Source: Pontederia crassipes (taxonomy: Eukaryota > Streptophyta > Magnoliopsida > Commelinales > Pontederiaceae). Taken from it: a DNA stretch of 64,000 nucleotides. Where the stretch lies: positions 70,144,139 through 70,208,138 of the forward strand of contig CM060196.1 of the NCBI GenBank assembly GCA_030549335.1. Reading direction: 5' to 3'. The notes under the pieces are model-generated. The model had not been told where the DNA came from. It worked only from the letters and a program-made list of their open reading frames with translations, and ran no database searches. Position 1 is the first letter of the stretch. Each line of letters opens with the position of its first letter. Shown piece by piece: positions 25,936 to 36,907 of the stretch. The translations under genes were made by a program, and so were the position numbers.

Positions 25936-26478
25936 TGTCACGGGGTCGTTTTTCGCTCGACCGACCCGTGCGGCGCCTAGACGTGCCCAACGTCTAGGCA
26001 AGCTCTTTTGAGCGCTTTGCGGAAGCTTGCTTATGCCACTTTTTGTATGCCACAACCTTTTGGGACGCACTGTCCCGAGCGGACGCTTCTTCGGTGGAGG
26101 CGTTTGTGAACAAACGGGCACCTCGGCGTAACGCTCGATCGCTTGGGACGCTTTGGGACGCTCTTTTGTGGGTTGCCACCCCACGCTTGAGGCACGATGC
26201 TAGATTTAGGGAAGCTTGAAATCTTTGTTGAGTAAATAGGAATGATTACAACGCTTCGGGGGAGGACTAGCGGGTCTCCCCTACTATACCACCGTTTCGG
26301 GTGGTAGAATTGCGACGTGTGATGTGGAGGACCATCTCCGGGGGTGCACTTTTCTGGAGTGCAAATTACAAAACTGCCACCATCACACTTAGAAAATAAA
26401 CTAAGTACAAAAGTGAGTTGAAAAGGAAAATACATGATAAGATAACTCGACGTGCCCCGGGGAGAAGCCCCCGGGACA
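25936..26478 (-). repeat. Chromovirus 3' LTR
   Basis: It differs from the other LTR at about 25,987 (C here, T in the partner) and near 26,285 (C here, T in the partner). The minus-strand purine tract GTGTGGGAGAA lies at about 26,479-26,490, touching the polyprotein stop codon, so there is almost no 3' untranslated region. Confidence 0.95.
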
Positions 26479-26489
26479 TTCTCCCACAC

Positions 26490-29390
26490 TCAAGTCAGCG
26501 ACGTCCCTGGAGCTGTGGCTTGGAATTCTTCAATCTTCTGCTTGAACTGCCACAAGTCTTCGGCTGTCTCCCAACTTGTGTCGGCGTCCGGTCTTCCGCT
26601 CCATCGAACAAGATACTCCTTCTTCCGATTCTTCGTGCGGACGGCGAGTACTTCTTCAACTTGATCAGTAAACTGCTGACGGATGGCCGGCGGGGCGCGG
26701 TCTGAAACCCCACGCCCGGGATCTTCAGTGTCTTCAACGAAAGGCTTGAGCAGGCTGACATGGAAGACGGGGTGTTGCTGCATCTGAGGCGGGAGCTCCA
26801 ACTTGTAGGCCACTTTGCCTACCTTCTTCAGGATCTTGAAGGGGCCCTCGTAACGCCTAACGAGGCCCTTGTGTAGATTCTTCCCACTTAGCCGAAGATG
26901 TTGGACCAGCTTCACCAGGACCAAGTCTCCGACTTCAAAGTTGACGTCCCGTCGGGCGGTGTCCGCCCACTTCTTCATGCGCTTCGATGCCTTGTGCAAA
27001 CATGCTCTCGCCATGTCGTTCTGCTCATGCCATTCCCTCGCCATGCGGTGAGCGGCGGGGACTTTGCCACCATAAGAAGTGGCGACGGCCTGGGGCGTCA
27101 GAGGTTGCTGCCCCGTCACTATCTCGAAGGGACTCCGATTGGTCGACTCGCTTCGTTGTAGGTTGTAGGAGAATTGCGCGATGTCGAGTAGCTTCGCCCA
27201 GTCCTTCTGATTGGCACTCACATAGTGCCGCAAGTAGATCTCCAGAATACAATTCACCCTCTCAGTCTGGCCGTCGATTTGAGGATGAAGTGATGTCGAG
27301 AAATGCAGGTTGGAGCCCATCATCTTGAACAATTCCTTCCAGAAGTTGCCAACGAATCGCCCATCCCGATCGCTGACAATGCTTTGTGGTAGGCCCCAAT
27401 ACTTCACTACATGCTTCATGAATAACTCCACAGCTTCAGTAGCAGGACAACTTGCGGAGCCGGCGGCGAAGATGGCATACTTGGAGAACCGATCGACGAC
27501 CACCATGATGGTACCTGCCCCTTCAGACTTGGGCAGGCCCGTGATGAAGTCCATGGAGACATCCTTCCATGGACGCTCTGGGATAGGCAGTGGTTCCAGA
27601 AGTCCGCCGGGCGCTTGATTGAGGTTCTTGTCTTGCTGGCAAACAAGGCATGTCCTCACGAAGGCTTCGATGTCGTCCTCCATCCTTGGCCAGAAGTAGT
27701 TGTCTTCGATGAGTGCCAAAGTGCGGCGGATGCCCGGATGTCCCGCCCACTTTGAGTCATGACACTCTTGCATGATAGTGCGCCGCAAATTGTCGAAGAG
27801 TGGAACGTACATGCGATGTTCCTTGGTGAAGATCAGCCCATCTTCCACCCAAAAGCGGCGTGTCTTGCCCTCCTTCGCTTGCTCGACCAAGTTCTTTGCC
27901 GTGGGATCTGACTCCAATCCCTTCTTGATCCTCTCGATGAGGTCGGCCTGAGAGGAGCTCATGGCCGTCAATTCCGCGCATCGGCTGAGGGCGTCGGCAA
28001 CGACATTCGTCTTGCCAGGTTTGTACTCCAGGACATAGTCGAATTCCGCCATGAAATCTTGCCATATTGCTTGCTTCGGCGAGAGCTTCTTCTGTGTCTC
28101 GAAGTAACTTGTCGCGACGTTGTCCGTCTTGATGTGAAATCGCGACCCGAGAAGGTAGTGCCGCCATGTTCTAAGGCAGTGAATCACCGCGGTCATCTCC
28201 TTCTCCTGAACGGCGTAGCGCCGCTCCGTGTCGTTGAGTTTGCGACTCTCGAACGCCACGGGATGCCCCTCCTGCATAAGAACTCCTCCAATGGCATAGT
28301 CAGAAGCATCTGTCTGTACCTCGTAGGATTTGGTGTGGTCTGGCAGGACGAGCACCGGTTCCTCCGTCATGGCCCTCTTGAGGGTGTCGAACGCTTCCTG
28401 GCATGTCGGCGTCCACTCCCACTTTACATTCTTCCGGAGGAGATTCGTCAAAGGGGTCGTCACATGTGAATACCCCTTGACGAACCGCCTATAGTAGTTC
28501 GTCAGGCCAAGGAACGAACGCATGTCGGGAACCCGCTTGGGCGGTTCCCACTCCACGATGGCCCGAATCTTCGCGCCATTCATCTTCAACTTCCCACTTC
28601 CGACGACATGTCCCAAGAAGTGTACTTCCGGTTGAGCGAAGGCACACTTCTCCCGCTTGACGTAGAGCTCGTTCTGCCGCAACATCTCGAACACTTGCCG
28701 AATGTGCTCGATATGCTCCTCCAAGGTGCGGCTGTAGATCATGATGTCGTCGAGGTACACAACCACGAATCTGTCAAGGAATGGCTGCAATACCTTATTC
28801 ATGAGAGTGCAGAAGGTCGCCGGGGCGTTGGTGAGGCCGAATGGCATCACGAGGAACTCGTAGGAGCCATATCTTGTGACGCACGCCGTCTTCTGCACAT
28901 CCTCCTCCGCGATTCGGACTTGCCAATAGCCCGAACGAAGGTCCAACTTGGTAAACCATCTTGCGCCGCCAAGTTGGTCGAACAAATCTGCCACCAAGGG
29001 GATGGGGTACTTGTTCTTCACCGTAAGCTTGTTGAGTGCCCGGTAGTCGATGCACATCCGGAGGGAACCGTCATGCTTCTTCTGGAAGAGAACCGGGGCG
29101 CCATATGGAGATTTTGAAGGCCGAACATATCCTGCATCCAATAGTTCGGTGAGTTGCTTACGGAGTTCTGCGAGTTCCGGAGGAGCGAGCCGATAGGGGA
29201 CTCCATGCGGGGCTTTAGATCCTGGGACCAAGTCGATGACATGGTCCACTTCACGCTTCGGAGGCAACCGCTTTGGGAGTTCCGGGGGCATGACGTCCGC
29301 AAAATCCTCAAGGGTTTCAAGGACTTTGGGAGGTGTTGGAGTGGAGGGCCCCGGATCTTCCAAGATGGCGGTCGCCAGGAAGGTGTGCTC
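26490..29390 (-). CDS. pol: Chromovirus pol: RT, RNase H, integrase, chromodomain
   Basis: The frame is open for about 966 codons, from just after a TAG at 29,391 down to 26,490. Residue numbers here count from the first Met (29,363). RT spans about 50-240, with the active site YLDD at 203-206 (Tyr-Leu where Tyr-Val is common). RNase H starts at a [10 protein letters not shown] block. Integrase has the H-H-C-C zinc finger, a D of the SMDFI block, the SDRDGRF aspartate and a conserved QTERVN glutamate. A C-terminal chromodomain (EYLVRW...DTSWE) would steer integration to particular chromatin. The reverse transcriptase and integrase make and insert new copies. This part shows no stop or shift. 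It is in frame with the protease upstream, from which two TAG codons separate it. Confidence 0.93.
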   Translation of the reverse strand, partial: EHTFLATAILEDPGPSTPTPPKVLETLEDFADVMPPELPKRLPPKREVDHVIDLVPGSKAPHGVPYRLAPPELAELRKQLTELLDAGYVRPSKSPYGAPVLFQKKHDGSLRMCIDYRALNKLTVKNKYPIPLVADLFDQLGGARWFTKLDLRSGYWQVRIAEEDVQKTACVTRYGSYEFLVMPFGLTNAPATFCTLMNKVLQPFLDRFVVVYLDDIMIYSRTLEEHIEHIRQVFEMLRQNELYVKREKCAFAQPEVHFLGHVVGSGKLKMNGAKIRAIVEWEPPKRVPDMRSFLGLTNYYRRFVKGYSHVTTPLTNLLRKNVKWEWTPTCQEAFDTLKRAMTEEPVLVLPDHTKSYEVQTDASDYAIGGVLMQEGHPVAFESRKLNDTERRYAVQEKEMTAVIHCLRTWRHYLLGSRFHIKTDNVATSYFETQKKLSPKQAIWQDFMAEFDYVLEYKPGKTNVVADALSRCAELTAMSSSQADLIERIKKGLESDPTAKNLVEQAKEGKTRRFWVEDGLIFTKEHRMYVPLFDNLRRTIMQECHDSKWAGHPGIRRTLALIEDNYFWPRMEDDIEAFVRTCLVCQQDKNLNQAPGGLLEPLPIPERPWKDVSMDFITGLPKSEGAGTIMVVVDRFSKYAIFAAGSASCPATEAVELFMKHVVKYWGLPQSIVSDRDGRFVGNFWKELFKMMGSNLHFSTSLHPQIDGQTERVNCILEIYLRHYVSANQKDWAKLLDIAQFSYNLQRSESTNRSPFEIVTGQQPLTPQAVATSYGGKVPAAHRMAREWHEQNDMARACLHKASKRMKKWADTARRDVNFEVGDLVLVKLVQHLRLSGKNLHKGLVRRYEGPFKILKKVGKVAYKLELPPQMQQHPVFHVSLLKPFVEDTEDPGRGVSDRAPPAIRQQFTDQVEEVLAVRTKNRKKEYLVRWSGRPDADTSWETAEDLWQFKQKIEEFQATAPGTSLT

Positions 29391-29699
29391 CTATTTGCGC
29401 AACCCCTTCGCCACTTGCATGGCGGAGAGGGTCTTCTGTTTGAGGTCTCCGCCTGACCTCACAGGGACGTTGTAAGGTCCTTTGGGATCGAAGATAACCA
29501 TCGAATTGGTGAGCGGGATGACACATGCGGCAATGTGTCGCAGAAAAGAGATGCCCGCCACCACTTCGTAGTCATCCACTGGTGCCACCGTCACGTCGAA
29601 GCTTCCCGACCACTTGCCGATGCGAACCTTCACTCCAAGAGAAATTCCTGTGGTCGAGATAGACTTCGCGTTCACCGTCTTGAACGTGGCGTTAGTCTT
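29391..29699 (-). pseudogene. Chromovirus protease C-terminal part, between two stops
   Basis: The same frame as gag and pol. It holds the second half of a retropepsin-like fold, including the VVAGISFL block, and the linker to RT. It is bounded upstream by TAG at 29,700-29,702 and downstream by TAG at 29,391-29,393, so a full polyprotein cannot be made without readthrough. Confidence 0.8.
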
Positions 29700-30674
29700 C
29701 TAGAGTGGGAGCTTTAGCTTCTTGGCGGCCACTTCTGACACGAACAACCCCGATGCACCCGTGTCAATGAGGGCATTGAAGACTTGCCCGTTCAACTCGA
29801 TATCCGCATAAAGTCGTGCAGCCGATGAAGGACCCTTCGAGGCGTTGATGGCGCTGAGGACGTGCATCGAGCTGAGACACGCCTCCTCCTTCTCTTTTTC
29901 CTTCTCGTCGGGGCAATACATTGCGTTGACTGTCGCCTTTTGCGGACAATCGCTCGTCCAATGAGGACCCTTGCAAATGTAGCAAGGCTTTGGCGGCTTC
30001 CCGTCCCTTTTGAATCTTCCGTTGTTTGACTTCCCGTCTTGGTGTCCCTTGCCTTTGTCCTGATAGTGCGGCTTGCCTCCTTGTGACTTGGACTTCTCTC
30101 CCCCATCATTGCCCTTGCCCGAGGGCTTTGGTGGTGGAGTGCTCGCTTTGGCGTACTCCACGAGCGATTCAACAGCGGCGACTAACGAGCGGAGGTTGGG
30201 GCAATCTCGTCGCTCCAACTCCGTCCTAGCCCATGGCTTCAAACCCCTCACGAAGACCGCCAACAACGTGTCTTCGTCCACTTGGGAATTCTGTAGGCGG
30301 AGCTCGGTGAACTCTTTCACGTACTCCTTCAACGTGCCCTTCTGGCAAATGTTGAACAACGCAATCTTGGCCTCCAGTCCCGACTTGGCAGGGCAGAAGT
30401 AGTTGATAAGCTGCCTCTTGAAGTCGTCCCACCTCTCAATGGGACCCACAATGCCACGCTCCACATCGTCGCAATGGCACCGCCACCATAGACTCGCCGC
30501 ATCTTGCAAGTAGAAGGATGCGGTCTTCACCATCCTTACTTCGGACGTCACGTCCAAGGCTTCCATGTACCTTCGGACGTTCCACAGGAAGTCATTGATC
30601 TCCCTTGCCGACCGCTCGCCTTTGTAGGGCCTCGGCTTTGGCACATCAATTCTCCCTTGTCTCCATAGCGTCAC
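29700..30674 (-). pseudogene. gag: Chromovirus gag core, zinc knuckle and protease start
   Basis: About 324 codons: a capsid-like region (NDFLWNVRRYMEAL..., ASLWWRC), a basic Lys/Gly-rich linker, a zinc knuckle CYICKGPHWTSDC (spacing C-x2-C-x3-H-x4-C), and the protease active site LIDTGAS near the end. It stops at TAG 29,700. There is no ATG at the start: the frame connects to the upstream coiled-coil ORF only through a one-base frame change around 30,671. Confidence 0.85.
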
Positions 30675-31042
30675 TTGAGCTCCTCCCGGAAGGTCTGGAA
30701 CTCTTGCTCCATTTCGAACCGCATGTTTGAGAGACCATTGTCCAAGGTCTCCCGCATGTCCATGATTGTCGCTTCCATGGACTCGAGATGCGTATACAAC
30801 GGCGCCATCTCTTCCCGCACCGTGGCAAGATCCACGGTCTTCTCCAACTCCCGCTCGTGCGTTGCGAGTTGGTCTTGCATCTCGCCCACGTCCAATTGGA
30901 ATTGGCCGAGGCGTTGCTCGAAGACGGACATGGTGTCCTTCGAGCGGGCGCGCCCTCGATCCTGGCGGCCCTTCTCCGGTGCAACGGATTCATTCGTCAT
31001 CTCCGAGTTCGACGTCATTTCACCTTGATCGCCGAACGCCAA
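30671..31042 (-). pseudogene. Chromovirus gag N-terminus, coiled coil, out of frame
   Basis: A 123-codon open frame starting with ATG shortly after the primer site. It is rich in Glu, Gln, Leu and Met with heptad-like spacing, as in the N-terminal coiled coils of several plant chromovirus Gag proteins. It ends at TGA overlapping the start of the next frame (AAGTGACG), and the two frames differ by one base. No slippery heptamer is seen, so a frameshift mutation is more likely than programmed shifting. Confidence 0.7.
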
Positions 31043-31064
31043 CTTGAGCGGTCCCAGAAACGCT

Positions 31065-31076
31065 GCTCTGATACCA
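31065..31076 (-). other. Chromovirus primer-binding site
   Basis: The minus strand reads TGGTATCAGAGC three bases after the 5' LTR end, complementary to initiator tRNA-Met. Confidence 0.92.
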
Positions 31077-31079
31077 ACT

Positions 31080-31622
31080 TGTCACGGGGTCGTTTTTCGC
31101 TCGACCGACCCGTGCGGCGCCTAGACGTGTCCAACGTCTAGGCAAGCTCTTTTGAGCGCTTTGCGGAAGCTTGCTTATGCCACTTTTTGTATGCCACAAC
31201 CTTTTGGGACGCACTGTCCCGAGCGGACGCTTCTTCGGTGGAGGCGTTTGTGAACAAACGGGCACCTCGGCGTAACGCTCGATCGCTTGGGACGCTTTGG
31301 GACGCTCTTTTGTGGGTTGCCACCCCACGCTTGAGGCACGATGCTAGATTTAGGGAAGCTTGAAATCTTTGTTGAGTAAATAGGAATGATTACAACGCTT
31401 CGGGGGAGGACTAGCGGGTCTCCCCTATTATACCACCGTTTCGGGTGGTAGAATTGCGACGTGTGATGTGGAGGACCATCTCCGGGGGTGCACTTTTCTG
31501 GAGTGCAAATTACAAAACTGCCACCATCACACTTAGAAAATAAACTAAGTACAAAAGTGAGTTGAAAAGGAAAATACATGATAAGATAACTCGACGTGCC
31601 CCGGGGAGAAGCCCCCGGGACA
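31080..31622 (-). repeat. Chromovirus 5' LTR
   Basis: It matches 25936-26478 with two differences and is followed by CGCG and the rest of the CpG-rich block. Confidence 0.95.
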
Positions 31623-31877
31623 CGCGCACACTGTAGTGCGCTACACGGCTACAGTGCTGATGGCACTGTAGCACCGATTTTTGTCCTTTTTTGAACGGTG
31701 ACGCTTTTTTTATATAATTTTGAGAAAATAATAAAAATAAGTGTACAATAATTCAGATTAAATTTTGTACAAAAAATGATAATAAAAAAATATTTCATTC
31801 TTCAATTATAATTTTGTAATCAAAGACGTAAAAATTTATGGAGTCAAAAAAATAAACGAGAAAAGCTAATTTAGTTA
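31623..31877 (-). other. Remainder of old copia leader
   Basis: About 60 bp of the CpG-rich block with short inverted repeats around GCACTGTAGC, then AT-rich sequence up to the 5' LTR. No primer site is recognisable. Confidence 0.4.
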
Positions 31878-32239
31878 TGAAGAAATTGATAATAAATAAA
31901 TAAAGTTATTATTGGAATACTCGTGAAAAATATATCATCGAAGAATTTTCTATATTATTTCAAACTCGTGGTCGAAAACTCCATCTTGTACAAAAAGAGT
32001 ATACATCCCACAATCCAAGGTACCCGGATGTCGTCGAAATGCGAAGGGACATCGAGAGTCGGACAATGAACATGGTGCAGAAGTCTTGGTGTATACGCAC
32101 TACGTGCAATATCACAAGCACACCCAAAGAAGACCCGATTGTCTTTTATTTATAGGTGTGAAGTAAGTAGTTAATGTAATTGGTGGTTACTGTAACTAAA
32201 TGTATAGCCCAATTATGAGCGGCCTGCACATGTCCAACA
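31878..32239 (-). repeat. 5' LTR of the old copia element
   Basis: It pairs with 20467-20853. A minus-strand TATAAATA lies near 32,149-32,156. The outer end CCAACA is clear; the inner end is inferred from where similarity stops. Confidence 0.68.
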
Positions 32240-33045
32240 CATCCACTTTGGATTTTGATTGGTCAGTTTGGTTCTGTTGCAATTACTCAAATTGTTTTTA
32301 TACTTTTTATTTAATTACAAGCTTACATTTTATTCTAAAATTTAAAACTATTAAAATAAATATAAAAACAATATTGAAATATTTAAAATTTATTTTTACT
32401 TTGAAATAATAATTAATTTTTCGTACTAAATAATGTAAGAAAATGTGGTCGAATAATTTCATTATCCTGTAGTTTGAAACTCAAATTGATGTCAATCTAA
32501 GCCGTTCAACCAAAATTAATTAATTTGGGTTCGAGTCAGAATATGATCATTCTGAAAACAAGAGAGGCATGTGAGTTTCATCGAGGCATTGAAACTTCTT
32601 CCCTTTGTAAGTGATGTGAACCGATTATTTGAAAAGTGATGTCGACTATTTAATTCAAGTAGCATATTATTCACAAATTGAAAGTCGACCCACAATTAAG
32701 TTTAATTAATTCTATTAAGACGTCTCGCTTCGCGTATTTGACATTGAATGGCATATGAGGTTCAATAAATTTTTTTTTACATTCATAAGAAATCAAAATT
32801 GAGATATTTCTTAAGCAGGTAGGAACCTGTTTACCACCCTCATCCCAAACTTGTGCTGGTTATATTTTATTTATTTTTGAATGACCTTCTATGTGCTTTA
32901 GAAAGTTCATCCAAAATGTATAAGTTGATATGTTACATAACAGCCCAAACCGGTACCACTCTTGACCTCTACTAATGATGCAATGAAACCAATATCACAA
33001 AGTTGCATGAGCATCAATAATGAAACCACAATATATAACTTATCT
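32240..33045. other. Upstream region of the FRO gene, no feature seen
   Basis: AT-rich, with no open frame or recognisable element. One GTAC (32,953-32,956, inside GGTACC) precedes the cluster described next. Confidence 0.4.
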
Positions 33046-33188
33046 GTACAATAAATTTCTACGTAAGGGGCAATTATATCACGATCTCAGCCCAGGCCGC
33101 AAATGTTCGACAAACATGTACTACCCATGCTCGTAGTACGGTACTATGCTCACGTACCATAAAATTCACAGGGCGTGCAGTACAGTAC
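33046..33188 (+). promoter_or_regulatory. Cluster of GTAC motifs (possible copper-response elements) upstream of FRO
   Basis: GTAC occurs at 33046, 33118, 33136, 33141, 33154, 33180 and 33185, that is six times in 71 bp and seven in 143 bp. GTAC is the core bound by the copper-sensing SPL7/CRR1 regulators, and some Arabidopsis FRO genes are known SPL7 targets. That these sites act on this gene is inferred from position (about 640 bp upstream of the TATA box) and density. Confidence 0.45.
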
Positions 33189-33199
33189 TGTGCTCCTGT

Positions 33200-33420
33200 C
33201 GTCATGCTGTCACGAAACCGTCCCACCTCTCCGTCCAAAACGAAGCCTCCATCGGGTGCGCGCGCGGGGGCGCGGGCGGCGCCGCACGTTAACGCGACGC
33301 CTCCGCAGCCAGCAAGCGCCTGCTGGCCACTGCATGCGCTCGATCACAGGCAGCGCGCACGCGTGCGTGGGCGCCGGCATTTCAGCGTACTCGCGTATGC
33401 ATCGGTTAGGAATCAAGCAA
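33200..33420. other. GC-rich segment upstream of FRO
   Basis: A sharp local rise in G+C and CpG with short GCGCGC runs, in an otherwise AT-rich upstream region. Overlapping open frames here in three phases follow from the lack of A/T-rich stops and do not look like proteins. It may be part of a CpG-rich promoter region. Confidence 0.4.
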
Positions 33421-33824
33421 CAGGAGCGCCTGTCCCTTTCCATCCATTACGCAGCTCATATGTTTTTTTTTCCCTATTCTTTTTTATTTTATTTTGTTGG
33501 TGGTTCTCTCCTTCCTCCTGCAGCCATTTCTTCCTCCAAGCAAATTGCAGCCCTCCACGACACTTGCCTTATTTATCAATATCAACACATACAAAAGGAA
33601 TGGAATGTTATCATTGCAATGAAAGAAAAAAAAATGAACGCAATACATAGCGAAAGCGATCGATCGCAAATGAGCGGCAGGATCAGGAGTTGAATTTTGA
33701 GGGAACCATTCGATTGAAAGGGAGACATTGTAAAGTCAAACAGGGGAAAGGACGGGGACGTGAACAATGTGTCCAGGCCACGCTTCTTTTGGTCGTCGAA
33801 AGCCTCCGGCCACTCAAGTTCCTC

Positions 33825-33832
33825 TATAAATA
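33825..33832 (+). promoter_or_regulatory. TATA box of the FRO gene
   Basis: TATAAATA, 114 bp before the start codon. A transcription start near 33,855-33,865 would leave a short 5' leader of about 80 nt with no upstream ATG close to the main start. Confidence 0.7.
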
Positions 33833-33938
33833 GGGATGGCGATAGTTCATAATGCGTGCCACTGCAAAACAAGAGGAAAAGGAGAGAAGTTACTAATAGC
33901 ACAGGCAACTTCTCATCGCCATATTGGAGCTAGAAAGA

Positions 33939-36907
33939 ATGAGTTCCCCTGCTCAGATGGAAGCGAAAGCTCTTCAGGTATTCGCTGGCGTTGTGTTCGC
34001 AGGTTGGCTAATGATTTGGGTGCTCATGCCGACCAATACCTGGAGGATGAACTGGTCACCCGAGCTCCGCGCCGAGACGGACTCGACATATTTTGGCAGA
34101 CAAGGTTGGCAGGCAAAAAGAAAGAAAAAAAAAAAAACATACATGCATACACTACATACATGCGCGGCCAAAGATACAAACTACATAATCCAGTAATACA
34201 GATATGATTCGTGTAATTTGTTCCACTAATTGGCATATATGGTTTTGTTCAGGGAGCAACATCTTGATATACACATTCCCCATCCTCTTCATTGCCGTGC
34301 TTGGATGCATTTATCTCCATCTGCTGCAGAGAGATCGCAACACCAAGAGGTACGTATCATTCTTCCTCGCATGCAATATGTATTGTACGTGCATTAATTT
34401 AACGTAGTTTCATGCATGAATTAACGCAGTGGCAAATCCGGATATAGGCTGGTGGCGTGGAAGAGGCCTGCGCTAGTGAATTGGCCTTTGGGAGTTGTCT
34501 CACGCATAGAGTTATCCTTCTTGGTGATGTTTGTGGCCCTTCTGATTTGGTTCTACTCCACGTATCTGCGACTGGAGTTCCCAATCCTTACACCAAGTAA
34601 TGGAGATACGATGTAAGCTTTACAATGACAAGATGCTTTTAACATGCGTCGATTCATTTGCATGTCTTGCTTTGTAAAAGGAGAAGAAATCATATCGACG
34701 GTGTTCACACTTGATTTTTTATCTTCAGGTGGCAGACAAAGCTGCAAAGAGCGGGTTTGCGGTTTGGCTTCGTTGGCGATCTCTGCTGCGCTTTGCTCCT
34801 CTTCCCCGTCACTCGGGGCTCATCCCTCCTGCCACTTCTTGGTTTGACCTCAGAGGCCAGCGTCAAGTACCATGTTTGGCTTGGACATATCACCTTGGTC
34901 GTCGTCTCGGCGCATGGCATATTCTATGTCATCTACTGGGCCTCCACCGACCAGCTTCTTGAGGTAGTACTGAGAGACCGTTAGCAATCAAATTTTCCCG
35001 TGCAGATCATGTTAAGGTCACCATTATCACTAATTCTTAACCAAAATCATCTGTCTCTATCTTGTTTGCAGATGGTAAAATGGACAAAGGCTGGCATAGG
35101 CAACGTGCCCGGAGAATTAGCCGTTCTCGCCGGATGGATCCTGTGGGCAACGGCAATCCCCCGCATCAGGCGAAAGAAGTTCGAACTTTTCTACTACACA
35201 CATCACCTGTACATCGCCTTCTTCCTGTTCTACTTGTTGCACGTTGGAATCGGCCACTTCAGCATGGCACTTGGGGGAGTCTTCCTATTCGTGATCGATC
35301 GTTACTTGCGGTTCTTGCAGTCTCGCAGCAGGGTCAGGCTGATTTCAGCTCGTCTTTTGCCATCAGAAGCAGTCGAGCTCAACTTCTCCAAGAGTTCAGG
35401 TTTGTAATAAACTGTGTCCTCACTCCATTGCGAGTAGACATATGTTCATGATACTGCATGCCTCTATTTTATGTATATGCAGGTCTCAGTTTTAACCCTC
35501 TTAGCTCAATGTTCATCAACGTGCCAAGCGTTTCTTCCCTCCAATGGCACCCATTCACAGTCTGCTCCAGCAGTAACTTGGAGCCCGAAAGGATAAGCAT
35601 CATCATCAAGAAAGAGGGGAGCTGGACGCAGAAGCTTTACAGAATCTTATCTTCGCCTCTCCATGGAGACCGAATTGATGTGTCAGTCGAAGGCCCTTAT
35701 GGTCCTCCCTCAATGAACTCCTTAAGGTCACCGTGAACCTTTCCTTTTAATTTTTCCAACTCCACCGTCAAAGAAGAAAGATAAGGAACTTTGCATCTTC
35801 GAGTTCGTATATATAATCTTAAAATTTCTCACGATCAAAACATGTTTATGCAAATTTACAGGTATGATTCCTTGATAATGGTCAGTGGCGGCAGTGGCAT
35901 CACCCCCTTCATTTCTATCATTCGCGAGCTCATCTACCGCAAGACCACCCTGAACATCCCAACGCCCAGCGTCGTCCTCATCTGCGCCTTCAAGACCTCG
36001 GTTGACCTCACGATGCTAGACCTCCTCATCCCCATATCCGGCAACATATCCGACCTCTCTCGCCTGGATTTGAAGGTGGAGGCCTTCGTTACGAGGGAGG
36101 CAAGCCCTGCAGAATCAGATAAAATGGTCATCCAAAACGTATGGTTCAAGCCCAGGGCCTCCGACGTGCCGGTCGCCCCCGTCCTCGGCCCTCACGGATG
36201 GCTTTGGCTGGCCGCCGTCTTGTCCTCGTCCTTCGTGGGCTATCTCCTCTTCATCGGCATCGTCCAACGCTTCCACGTGTACCCCGTCGACCACAACACC
36301 GGCATGGTCTACTCGTACACAGCCCGGGCCCTTCTCAACGTGCTCTTCATGTGCATCTTCGTGGTGGCCGCCGCGAGCTCGGCAGTCCTTTGGAACAAAA
36401 GAAGAAGCTCCAAGGAAACCAAACAGATCCAAAACCTGGATGTGCCGACGTCGACGACGTCGCCGAGTTCATGGATCTATGATGCTGATCGCGAGCTTGA
36501 GAGCCTCCCACACGAATCTCTCGTTAAGGCCACCAAAGTGAACTATGGAGGAAGGCCTGACCTAAAGAGTAAGAACAGCCTGCAACTGGCTCCTGACGTT
36601 AATTGATTCGTTATTACGCCACATATTGCTACTAATATGATATGAAATCATAACTCTATCGTTGTTTCTTTTCTAGTGTCATATAATTAATTGAACCATG
36701 TCCTATACATAGGAGAGAGTTTTATGGTAACACTAATACTTGTTCTTGATCAATGTTTATTATACAGAGATTCTCATAGCATATGATGCTCCAAACATTG
36801 GGGTGATGGCCAGCGGCCCCCGTGGAATGCGACATGAAGTTGCGACCATATGTTCCTCAGGCATAGCTGATAATCTCCATTTCGAATCCATTAGCTTCAA
36901 CTGGTGA
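33939..36907 (+). CDS. FRO: Ferric-chelate reductase (FRO family), 8 exons, 699 residues
   Basis: A membrane flavocytochrome that moves electrons from cytosolic NADPH via FAD and two hemes to Fe(III) or Cu(II) outside the membrane before uptake. Exons: 33939-34104, 34253-34349, 34430-34612, 34729-34963, 35072-35399, 35483-35726, 35862-36568, 36768-36907; all introns are GT-AG and phases join without a break. The start ATG follows the TATA box; residues 12-31 form the first membrane span. Likely heme ligands are H197, H211, H271 or H272 and H284, in the KYH-WLGH, AHG, THH and LHVG contexts. The FAD motif HPFT is at 359-362, EGPYG at 406-410 and the NADPH motif GGSGITPF at 427-434; two more spans lie about 525-600. 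The C-terminus ends FESISFNW, as in the family. Length fits the usual 700-750. The last glycine-proline motif has Ser (SGPRGMR) where Cys is common. It appears intact. Plasma-membrane versus organelle placement cannot be told; no clear transit peptide is seen. Confidence 0.95.

Larger units (their letters stand above)
25936..31622 (-). mobile_element. Young Ty3-gypsy chromovirus (5.7 kb, 543-bp LTRs)
   Basis: Two 543-bp LTRs (25936-26478 and 31080-31622) begin TGTCACGGGG and end CCGGGACA on the plus strand and differ at only two positions that I can find. CGCG occurs on both sides (25932-25935 and 31623-31626) as a 4-bp match at the target. On the minus strand the order is LTR, primer site, gag with a zinc knuckle, protease, RT, RNase H, integrase, chromodomain, purine tract, LTR. 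The order and the C-terminal chromodomain define a chromovirus; a Galadriel-like lineage is likely but not proven. Confidence 0.95.
20467..32239 (-). mobile_element. Old Ty1-copia element, interrupted by a chromovirus
   Basis: Diverged LTRs (20467-20853 and 31878-32239) lie in the same orientation; on the minus strand they start TGTTGGACATGTGC. A minus-strand polypurine tract GAGTGGGAGAT abuts the left LTR (20854-20866). Removing the chromovirus, the element is about 6.1 kb. Internal sequence is mostly AT-rich without open frames; near 22,160-22,420 (minus) a stretch recalls copia RNase H ('YWMAIKRIMRHL'). LTR inner ends and the target duplication are uncertain. Confidence 0.65.

Noticed and set aside
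25678..26184. A 168-codon minus-strand open frame over the CpG-rich block and LTR
   Set aside because: It spans the junction between the CpG block and the chromovirus LTR, so it cannot be an evolved gene. The repeated copy at 31,020-31,328 is LTR sequence.
28608..29117. Plus-strand open frames of 100-169 codons opposite the chromovirus pol
   Set aside because: They are antisense shadows of the RT-integrase frame, with no independent features.
33175..33693. A 172-codon open frame and overlapping frames upstream of FRO
   Set aside because: It sits in a GC-rich patch with equal open frames in other phases and strands, then runs into A/T-rich sequence. Composition is not protein-like, and it lies upstream of the FRO TATA box.
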